A stretch of DNA of 64,000 nucleotides from PCC-10605 sp964409355 (GTDB taxonomy: Bacteria; Cyanobacteriota; Cyanobacteriia; Cyanobacteriales; Cyanobacteriaceae), in contig CAYPDC010000005.1 in NCBI GenBank assembly GCA_964409355.1, forward strand, positions 1 through 64,000, read 5' to 3'. Below are positions 42,743 through 54,700 of this stretch, piece by piece. Each line of letters opens with the position of its first letter. The first letter of the stretch is position 1. The notes under the pieces are model-generated. The model worked only from the letters and a program-made list of their open reading frames with translations, made no database searches and was not told where the DNA came from. A program made the position numbers and the translations under genes.

Positions 42743-45700
42743 TTAGGTTAACAATGCTTCAAAAGCTACCCCTTCAAAATTAAAGGTATCCCCATAATTA
42801 CTGATTACTGTTTGCGTTTCTAAAGAAGCAGTATAGAAATAACTACCTAGGGAATTGATTTTTTGAAAACGGGTAATACTATTCGCCATTTCTGCACCTT
42901 GAGGATAGGCATAAAAGGCAATACCCTCATCAACAAAATTTGGATAATTATTCCGTATAGATTGACTTTCTTCTTCCCCGGCATAAAGATAGCCACCTAT
43001 CTGATTAGTATTACGAAAACGATTGAAAGTCGTTAAACCATCTTCGGGAGTATCCGATACATAAAACGCTAATCCCTCCTCAATAAAACTATTCCTGTAG
43101 TTAGTTAATATAGACTGTCTTTCCTCCTCACCAACATATAAATAACCACCAGAAATATCTAAACTACGAAAACGATATATAGCAGTATCTAAGATAGTTT
43201 CCTGAGTTTCTCCATCGGCAAAAAACCCTTGTTTCTGGATCATTCCATTTTTGATACCGCTTAAGTCATATTTCCCACCATCTTCAAGGTGTAGTGTAAC
43301 TCCATCAGGAGTATTATCTCCATTTTCGTCAAACAGTCTCACCGCGCCTAAATTATCCTGATGATCAAAACTAAATGATTCATATTCATTTATTTCTCGG
43401 TTAAAGAGGTTATAGCGATCGAACTCTCGGTTTCCTTGAAAATAAATTTTTACCTCTGCCAAGCCATTTTCATCAGGAAGTACACGAAAATCGAGACTTC
43501 CCATCAAGCTATTATCTAAATTAAGGGCTTTGTGAGTCCAGTTTCTGATTTGCCCAGTAGTTGAGCCTACTCTTACTTGAAACTCATCGGTAAAAGGGGT
43601 ATCGCTCTCTTTCTCCAATGTCACCAGTAAACCAAATTCTCTCGTACCAGTGTAAACTTCATCTAGGGGTAAAGGCACAGAAACAGTTTTGCTGGTTTCT
43701 CCTGGTGCAAATATTACTCTCCCTAGCACGGGATTATAGTCACTTCCTGCTTTTGCTCGTCCATCAGTGCTGATATAATGGGTTTGAACATACTTATTTA
43801 AGTCTCCCGTGCGTTCGATCGTAAATTCTACCGCTCCATCAGCTTCGTTAGCAGTAGGATTAGAGACAAACAGGCGAGTGTCAATATCTTCTCCATCAGC
43901 TTCGCTATTGAGCATCTGATTTAAAATACCTTGACTAGTGTTTTCCGAGTTAACCTCAGAAGCAAAAACTGCACTAGCGACATTTTCGATCGTGGTAGTA
44001 ATCAGTTCAGGAGTATTGGTATTGGGGGCATCAAAATTAACTTCGATCAAATTAATAATATTATTGCTAGTGACAGTCAAAGGCTTTCCTGCGACAATTT
44101 CTTCCCCTTCTCTGATTTGAGTAAAGACTCCCTCATCGTCTGGGTTAGGCACATATTCGGGATCAGGCTTATCGTTTAAATATCTCGCAGCACCACCATT
44201 TTGGTTAAGAACACCTAAACGACCATCAACAAATAATCTTAAGCCCAAATCACCAACACCATCGTTGGCTGTTTCGGTATCCCATAAAGAGTCATCGATT
44301 CCCGTTTTATCCAAACTTTGCTCTTGAGCATAAAGGACAAAGTTATCATCTGTTTGCATCAAACCTTGAACCGCACCTGAAACATCATTATTGGTACGTT
44401 CAGTTAAATCCCAGATAGTTTCCCCAGAAGATTTAACTATTTTCAGACCGACTTCGTCATCGATCAATAATGTATAAGTTAAGGGTACAAAAATCTGATT
44501 AACTAACACCGTAGCCGCAGAATTATTAGAACTATAACGAGCAAATTGCTGACCAAATTGATTGACAAAGCCGTCTTCAACAAAATCAGAGCTTAAATTC
44601 AGGGTATCATCTTCATCCATCACCACCGTGACAGTATTATTCTCGGACAATTGATTAACTGTGACCGAATTGAGAGTTAGAGTATTAGCACCATAATCTT
44701 CCGTTACTAATATCTCCCAGCTATCAAGACGTTGAGCAAATTTAGTTAAATCCCAATCTTGACCGTTATAACCCGTAAACTTAAGTATATCAGTACCAGT
44801 ACCACCATCTAAACGACGGAAATAAGTATCATTAACCGTGACAAAATCATCATCAGGACCAGCATAAACAACATCTGTACCGCCTTCGGTATAAATAATA
44901 TCCTGACCTTGTCCTGCCACAAAACTCTCACCCGTAGGCACACCCACCATTATATCATCGCCGATCGAACCTGTTTGAGTTATTTTATTGGTAAAGTCAC
45001 TACCAAAAAGCACGAAACTGAGGTTATCATCATTACCCGGTGCACCGATCACAAAATCACTGAAACCATCACCATTAACATCTTCTCCTCCACCAAGGGA
45101 AATACCGGCTTGAGAGCTAGGTAAACCTTCAATGGTAAAACCTAAATCATTGGAGTTATCTTCCGTATCTGATTGATTATTACTCAGACTTTGTAGATCA
45201 AAGGGATTATCAGCCGAAAATTCAGTCCCCCAGTTACTTCCTCCAAAGACTACAGTAACGACTCCATCAGCAGTTTGTTCTACGCCTTCCAAAGAGGTAT
45301 TGGGAGAGGCTACAGCAAGATCATCAAAACCATCACCATTTATATCGCCTATGGCTTTGATTTCGCTCATTTGATAGATATTATTTAAGTTGCTATCTAT
45401 ATCATCAATATTGGGGTAACCCAAAACTACATCAGGAACAGAAGATGAAGAAACACCGTCCGTATCGCCGTAATAAACCAATACTGCTCCTCGGTTATTA
45501 ACAAAAACAAAACTTCTTCTGCCACCTATTCCTGTATAGTAGCCTTCTGCTAAAACAGCAAAATCTTCGATGCCATCGCCGTTAAAATCACCTATACTCT
45601 CTAGTTGACTGCCTAACTGTTGAGCTTCATTGGCTTCATAAAAAGGTTGCGATCCAGTAATATTAATGGAATCATTTTCTTTCCCCGCATAGGCGACAAA

Positions 45701-48700
45701 AATTCCCTGATTGAAAAAAGTAGCATAGGGTGCATCATCAATGGTTTCATTAGTAATTTCATCAACAAAAGTCCAATCTACCGTACCCACAGAACTGGTA
45801 CCATAACGTAAATCATTTGTTTTTTCTCCATCTCTTGCTTCTTCATAAAATGAATATATTGTTGATGTTGTTGTTTTATAGTCGATACTAAGAATAGCAG
45901 GACCTTCCGTACTCTGAAAAGAAGAAGGCATAAACTTGGTATCCCAAATGGTGAAATCTGAGGTTTGATAAATGCTTAAGCCATTCTTTTCATTGGGATC
46001 CTGTTTTTCAGATGTTAGAAAAGAAATAAATAAAGAAATTCCCCACACTGTGGCACTGATACGACTATCGCTTGCCCTTCTTTCATCTGCTATCTCTATA
46101 AAACGAACTTCAGACCAGTTTTCACCATCGTCAGAAACAACATATTTTATAGAATTATTACCTTGTGTGCCAACAAAGAAAACATATAATTTATCTTCAT
46201 AGGCGACGATCGCAGGTCCTACTTTACTGGTATCAGTGGAAGCTTGTAAGATAGAGTCAACCTCTAATTCAACAATATTATTAGCTTCAACAAAAGAAGC
46301 AACTTTAACTCTACCGCTCGTATCCATGTATGCTAAGTATAAAGTATCATTTAAAACCGTCATAGACGTGTTTTTAAACGTTTGAATTGATGAACCCAAA
46401 GAGATTTCTGGTTCCCAAGTAAAACCATCTTTGGTGCGACTCATCCATAAATAATTATTAGTGTAATCCTTCCTCACCATATATAAGTAATTATTATAAA
46501 CTACGAGAGAAGGTGAGCGGTCAATTTGTTGATTTTGAGTAGGTAGAGTAGGACTCAATTCATCATTATTAGGGGTATAACCATAGGTGGCCCATAAGTT
46601 ATCATTAAGGATTGTAACTAACTCAGCCTGAAAAGGATTAATCACGACAGTTGCATCTAACCCAGCATTTTGATTGCCTTGATAAATCCGAAACTGTCCA
46701 TTAGTTTCAGCTAATGGACCTCGATTTTCGGGTCGTTTATTATTATTATTATTTCCAATACTAGCGTTACTGAGGGGGAATCCTAGTCCTAAATCTTGAT
46801 AACCGTCACCATCAAAATCACCTAATGCCCCAATGGTAAAGTCTTGTAACGATGTTTGAATGGGATTATCGGTTATACTTCCCTCGCCGTTACCTAAAAA
46901 TAGTTTGAGTTGTCCGTCTTTTTCCCCTGCAAAATCATCATAACCATCGCCGTTATAATCTCCCATCGCCCCCATACTGATAAAGTTAGTTTTATCGGGG
47001 TTAGTTAGGGTTAAATTGCCTAAACTGGCAAGGTTGGAATTTCCTAACACTAGGTAAAAATCGCCATTGTCTGCTAAAACCCCAAAGTCTTTTAAACCAT
47101 CGCCGTTATAATCCCCTAGTTTGACTATTTGTGCAATGGCATTGTCATCAACGGTGATAATTAAATCTTGACTACCTGTGGCACTATCTAGTATATCCTT
47201 AGTGCTACCTCCAAAAACCAATATAGCACCATCACCACTACCTCCCGATAAAATGTCAGCAAAACCATCACCATTAATATCCCCTAATATTTCCACATCC
47301 TTACCGTTACCTGACAGTGATTGATTATTGGGTAAGTTTCCATCAATGACAAAACCGTTATCAGAGGAGATATTAGCTAGTTTAATGCTACCGTTATCCG
47401 CTAACCACGAATGACCAAAAACATTATAAAGTTGATTAACATTAGGTGCAGTAATCATCAAATCATCCACTTTGTCACCGTTTATATCTCCGATCGCACC
47501 ACCTGCTCGACCAGCTAATTGATTGGGTAAATTACCGTTAAGTAAAAAAGTAGTTTTATTGTCATTAGAGGTTAAATTTAAGTCGAAAGTAGTACCAATT
47601 TGCTCTAAATTCAGAGGACCAAATAACACATAACCTTGCCCTGTGCCGTTAGCTGCCTGGGGTGCAGTAATTAAAAAATCTTGGTAGTGATCGCCATTCA
47701 CATCCCCAATGGCAGAAATAACCTCTCCCGTTTGACTAAATTCAATACCTCCCACAATATTGAGGTTACTGACATTAGCTAGGTTAAAGACTTGAGGGGA
47801 ATTATTTTTATAATCTTTGCCTTTCAATACATAAATATCACCGTTGTTATCACTAGCACCCGGTGCAGAAATTGCCAAATCTTGAGTACCATCCCCATCT
47901 AAATCCACCGTTTCTAAAGCCGTACCCGCAAAAATATTTTGAGCTGTGCCATTGGTGCTAGAAGCAACATCAGGTCCTAGAAATATCAAATCGGGGTTAG
48001 AGTTAAAATTACCCGTTTCATTGCCTTTATAAACATAGACAGCACCGACATTTGCAGGGGAGCTACTGGGATAAAAATTGGCATCATTAGCAGATGGGGG
48101 AAGTTGATCTAATCCATCCCAAGTATTGTTAATATTTGCCACGTAACCCGGCGCACCGATAATAATATCGTCATGGGTGTTGTGAGTAATGGTAGTAGCG
48201 GATGAGGTGGTGTGTCGAGATACCTTAACGGCGTAACCTGCAAATTCGTTAGCATTAGGGGAACTGTAAAGGGTAGAATAATTAGTGTTACCATCACTGG
48301 CGATATAAACTTCTCCTGTGCCACCCTGACTGGTTTTTGCCCCTGGCGCACCGATAACGATATCATCTGTGCCGTTATCGTTAAAGTCTCCTATGGCTAC
48401 AGAAAAACCAAATCCCAACGCCCCTTCAATATTATTATTAGGGTTGATAACATAACCTTTATTGCCTAAGTTAGTAACGTCAATGATTTGCCCTTCCAAG
48501 TTACCGCCATAGATGACATATACTGCACCCCGTGTGTTGTTGACATTGGGTGCACCGATAATTAAATCTTCGATACCATCGCCGTTGACATCTCCTGTGG
48601 CTAAACTCATGGGATAATCACCATTGGCATCTCCTCCGTCATCAATCCCCTTAATTAATACTCCCCCCGTATTCCCTGTTAAATCATTGGTGTTAAGGGG

Positions 48701-51700
48701 TTGGGTTTCTTGATTAGTTAAGGCACTACCGCCACCAAACAATATATGTACTGTACCATTATCTGTGCGATCGCCCTCAGAGTTTGTCGAACCTCTATTA
48801 CCTATAATTACATCTATCACATCCAAACCATCTTCGTTTAAATCACCGTTTAAGTTACCACTAGCTACCACATAACCGATGGAAGGGTTATCAGTATTGA
48901 GGATAAAACCGCTATCAATCAAAGTGAGGGAAGAATCATTGGCTTCGGTGACGGTGGCAATCCCTAAAACTTGGTTAAAGTCGATGGTAGTGGGTTCGCT
49001 GGTTATACTCGCAGGGGTTACATTTTGAAATGTACCACCGTTGATGGAGTAACGGAAATTAGAGAGAGAATCAGGATTATTATTACCTGCATCCACAAAT
49101 AAATCAAAGTCTAAGTTAGGACTAAGAATTTTGTAAGCAAAATTATCATTAGGGTTGAGGGGATTTAATAATTTTTCTCCTTGTACTACTCCTAATTGAT
49201 TTCCTTCCCCTGTGCCGATACTCCATGTTAAAGTGTTACCATTGCTATCTTGAGCCGTTACCACTATGGAAGTGATAGTTTCTCCTGTTTGTTGATTATT
49301 GAGGCTAATGGGTAAATAAATATCAGGATTACCGTTAGGGTTAATTTGCCCTTTTTCGTTGGCAGAAGTGGCGGAGACTATATCCCATTCTGCTCGATTG
49401 GCGTTGGATAGTTGGGTAGGAATGGGGTCATAATTGGGACGAATTAAGCGGGGCGATCGCCACTGTTGACTATTATCATCAAAAGAGACATAATTTCCTT
49501 GAATATCGGTAGAGTTAGGGTTTCCGAATCGAGCTTGATATTTTTCACCAATGTCATTAGTTTGGAATAAAACTTCTAATAATTGTTCTCCTGTCAAGTT
49601 ATCAAAATCATTAACCACATCAGTGCTAGTGACATCACTATAACCTAAAACATCGTTATAGAAAGCGACTTCATCAAGGATAAAAGAGTTATTATTGGAT
49701 TCGCTACCTAAGATTAAATTTGTCGCTGAGGGTAAAGAAATATTTAATTGATTAAGGGGAGTGCCATCTTCAGCAAATAAGTTAACTAATTCCCCATTGA
49801 CATAAAGATTAAGTTGCTCAAAAGAGGCATCATAGGTTAAAGCGAGATAATTCCAGTCATTATTTTTGATGAGGTTAGAATCATTGGTAGAGAGGGAAAA
49901 ATTAATCCCGTCAATAACGATATTTTCACCCTCGATGCCTATACCCAGAATACCTGATAATGAGACTAAACTAGGATCATAAGAGGAAGAAACGGAGGTA
50001 ATATCGATTAAATTATTTTCATCGGGAGACGCAATGAGTAATTCGCCATTGAAAATTGTGGGATTTGGGGTATCTTTTGCCTTTTGATTGGGTATTTGTT
50101 CAAAATCTGACCAATCGTTTAAATTAGTGGAAGTACCTAGATAAATGTCATCGTTACTGTTTCGATAGGTAAGGTAAAGTTGTTCACCGTCGTTAGTTAA
50201 ACCCACTGTGCCTGTACCCAATATACTAACTTCTTCGTGGACATCCCAAGATAAATCATTAAGGTTTGTGCCATTGGTGGAAGTTAGAAAATAGTTACCA
50301 GTAAAAGTGCTATTACCTCCTCTGTAGGCAATGTAAAGGTTATCATCTAAAACCGTTGCCGCCATAGCGCTAGATGTGGTTTGATTGGCTGTTCCTGCTT
50401 GATTTAAGATATTATTATTAACTGACCAAGAGGTGCTAGATTGGGGATCATCGGAGTAAGTATAAATAAGACGGCGATCGTTGCCTTGTGCGACAAATAA
50501 AGTCATTAACTGCCCTTGATACACTACTAAAGTAGGACTTTGGGAGGTAGTTTGCCCCGGTATTTGATAGGGATTACTCCACGTTCTTCCGTTATCGTTA
50601 CTATAGGTGATCTTGAGTTGATTGCTACCTGCATCTTGATAAGCTAAATATAAGGTATCTTCATATAGTGCGATCGCAGGAGGGTTAAGAGTCTGCATTG
50701 ATGAGGGTAATTGAATCGAAGTCCAAGTTTGCCCACTATCATCACTGACGGAGATATAAAGATTATTATTAGTTTGCCCCTTATGGGCTAAGTAAAGACT
50801 ATTATTGTTATTAATGAATGATAGGGAAGTGTTAGAAGTTTGATTGCTTGGTAAACTAGAGTATTCTATGTCAGCGCTACCATTGGCAAGACTATCCACT
50901 AAGTTAGCATCATTGGAAGGATTAAACCAAAAATCAACACTGAAACTATCTCCAGAGAAGGTAACTGCATTGGATTGAGCCGTACCACTACCGTTAAATA
51001 ATACCGCCGAATCCGTATCGCCGATGATACCTTGATTGAGGTTTTGTAATGCCCCTGATTGATTTAAAGTAATGGAGTTTTCATAAATACCATTTCCTCC
51101 GGCACCCCAAGTGCCACTATTTTCAAGGGTTGTACCTTCTGTTTCCCCTAAGCGCAGATATAGGAGGGGATTTTGAGATAGGGTTAATTCTTCATAGGAG
51201 GGCGATCGCTCTTTTGTCCACATTACCGTAGGGTTTCCATCTAGGCTAGTAATGGCTAACTCCGTTAATAAACTAGGTTGGGCTTCACTGGATAATATTT
51301 GAGGATTACTCCATATTCCGTTATTATTGACATCATAGGACAAACTTGACCAATATATGCGAGGAGTACCGTTATCGTCAACATTAATCCAAGCCGCCAT
51401 TAAATTGCCGTTGGGGCCTTCTCCTAATACTACATTGCGATCGACCCCTGTTAATTGTGCAAGGGGTTGGGCTATACTCCATTGAGCAGTATTGGCATCA
51501 TAGATAGAGTAAAATAAATCTGCTTCCGATAAGCGTTGTTTAATCAACTCTAGTTGACTAGAATCATAATATTCACCCGGTATTAAATCAGTGGTTATAT
51601 CTGAACTATCATAGTTAGTCCATACTAAAACATTATTTTCCCTTTGATCTATAGTAGCAGTGGGATAGAGATTTAAACCAGATGAACCGGGGATACTGGT

Positions 51701-54700
51701 GGCACTAGATAACAGATTATCACCAGAAGGACCAAAACCGTATTTTAAAACGGTGGTAGGAGATGAAGGGGAGGTAATAATGGGTTGAGAGTTAAAACTA
51801 GCAACATTACCTGTGCTACTAGAAAGGGAATTACCGTTATAACTAATGGTGGCTAAGTCTCCAATACCGATTAAGTTAAATCCTTCGGGGGGTTTCACCG
51901 ATAAAATGACGGTATTATCGTTAACGGTGACGGTATCTTCAATAATGTATTCAACCCCATTAGCAAAAAGGGTAAATTGACTATTAAGGGGATTTCCCTG
52001 TAAAGTTCGATCAAATACTAAAGTAACTCTGTTAATTTCCGCACTTTCTAGGATCGCACCTACTCCTAATAAAAGGGGTGCTTGGGTATTGCCTGTAATG
52101 TTAGTGATGGAAAAATCCTCAAAACTGTCAATCCATAACTTAGTGCCCGTGTTGGCATTGTTGAGATAGAGACTTTCACGATTACTGGCAGTGGGTAAAA
52201 TCTCATAACTGATAGTTAAATCTTGATTAGAGGTAACTTGACTATCAAGGGTTAAGCGCAGACTATTCCCAGATGTACTAACATTGGTTACAGTAAAATC
52301 ATTACCATCACTATCGGTAACAGCGAATTGATTGGGAGTAGGCTCGTTAGTGGTAGAATTACCAAGAACATCAATAAAATTGAGGGTGACAACATTACCA
52401 TTGACAAACCCTGCAATGGGTTCGATGGGGGGTACATCTGTTATCCATGTGGCGAGTATTTGCCCTGTTTTGGTGCGAGTTAAACTAGCAAACACATCAT
52501 TACTCAAACGAGCTTTAATATTGGATAAAGCCGCTCCAGTAGAAATAGTCGGGGGGGCGATCGCATTTCCGAGAGAATTAGCAACAATGTCATCATTAAA
52601 AATAACTTCCACATTTTGATTTGCTCCTAAATCTTCCTCTTGATCTTCTCCCAAATCTTTTGCTACTAAGACTTCTACTAGGTTCGGATTACTAGGAGAT
52701 GTCACCACTGATTGAATAATAATGGGTACATCTTCTTCAGTTTTGTTCCCCGTGTCATCAATCAAGTTCACCCTGTAGCTAGAAGGGTTTAGATTTAAAG
52801 ATACCCCCTGCTTAGGTTCGATGGGAATAGCGGTAAATTCCCCTACTGTTAATCCTGTCACCCCTGTGGAGGTATTAGTGGCGGAATCTACCGTAAAACT
52901 ATCTAAGCCTGTATCGTCAGTTCTCGGTGTATAAGTCACCGTATAGGTTTGACCTGCCCCGATTTGTCCTAATAAATACAAATTTATGGCTTTTACTCCG
53001 TTAGTATTGACGGAATTAATACTGGTTACAGGTACGGTGCCGACGGTTTCTCCTTGGGTGTTAAAAACGGTGACGGTAAATTCTTGAGGAGTTGGCTCAT
53101 CGGTAGGGAAATTGACGTTAGCAGGAAAATTAACGGCGATTACTTCTTGTAACTCTTGAATCTCGATCCCTGTGGTAATCTCAAAATCACTTAATGGGGT
53201 GCTATCTGCTTTAATTAAACTTTGTCCTTGTATATTTTCACTAGCATTGTAGGTTATATTGGCACTGCTGACACCTGATGCTAACACAAGGGAAACTCTA
53301 CTACCTAAAACTTCTACAGCATTGACTGGGACAGCATTTCCTGTGGCATTATCTGTAACGGTGAAACGGCTTACATCAGGGGTGATATTGCTATCAAGGG
53401 CAAAACCAAAATTGAGGAATAGTTCATTATTCGAGCTAGTGTAATCCTCACTGCTTCCTGTGGTGGGATTATAAACCGCCGAGGCAGTTATGGGGGTGTT
53501 ATTGACGACGGCTAAATCATCGATGTTACTGATAACATTGCCTTGAGCGTCTAGGAGATTGCTACTATTATTAAAAGAGATTGTTAAAACCCTTTCCGTA
53601 TCAGAATTAGGCTCATTATCACTGGCTAATTGAGGGGAAGGAGGTACAACATTTTGCAGTCTTAAAATAACGGAAGTGTCGGTAATTCCTTGTAAAACTT
53701 CAAAAACAGTATTTTGAGAGATAGTACCATCGGGGTTAGTGACATTAACGGTAAAATCTTCGGAGGATGGTAAATTAACTAATTCTGTGCCTAAGTCTAA
53801 GAATAAAAGAGAACCAAAAACTTGAGCAGGATTTTCTGAGGTTAGTTGTGCTAGGGGTAGATTATTTGTAGTGGCTAGTTTAGCTTGATCGCTATTACTA
53901 TCAAATTCAACTAGGGGAATATCCCAAGAAGGGTAAAAATCAACACCAAAGGTAATTGGACCAAGATTTATTCCTGCATTAACATCAAAAGCGATGTTGG
54001 CAAACAATTCTTCTCTGGAAATATCCAGTCCGGCAATAATACTGGCCCCTGCACTAACATAAAATCTTTTTGTACCTAATTGTGCATCGAGACTTAAACT
54101 GAGTTGGGGAAGACCAATACTTATTTCTAAGGCTTCTAAATTTTGCTCTTCGTTTAAAACAACAGGACCGAAGATCCCATTTAAGATTGTACCTGCAATA
54201 CTGCTTATAATTGCTTGTAGTACAATAGCATTTAGTTCAGCTTCACCTCCAGTAAGTAATATCGGGACACCAACAGATATTAAAGGAACACCTACACTAT
54301 CAACCAGTGTTAACCCTAAAATACCTTTAGCTTCTTCTCCTTCAACGGGAACAGCCTTGATAATTAAATTAGCCCCCACACCACCGGTTAAGGTTAGATT
54401 CACGGGTGGATACCCAAAGTTATAGCCCAAACTAAAAGTTATAGAGGCTTTATCTTTTAAATTTTCTAAGGGAAACTCGTTATTTGTTATGTAGGTACTT
54501 TTATTCTCTAAAGCTGCACTAAATCCTACCTTAACTTTACTCGCTTCTTTTAGTAAATTTACAACTACGTCCTCAAATCCTCCTGCGGTTCCAACTTTTT
54601 TTTCGCCACCTAATCCCAATTTTGCCGAAGTCTTAAGAAGTACACTACCTCCATCACCAGTAAAAATACCTCCTTGTTCAGTAAAGGTTTCAGGGTAAAG

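Noticed and set aside
46728..46756. ATT/AAT run in the giant gene as a frameshift or assembly fault
   Set aside because: The run encodes an Asn stretch (IGNNNNNK) in frame; the protein continues normally on both sides.
48109..48469. Two overlapping 85-residue ORFs inside the giant gene
   Set aside because: They are shadow frames of FG-GAP repeat coding sequence.
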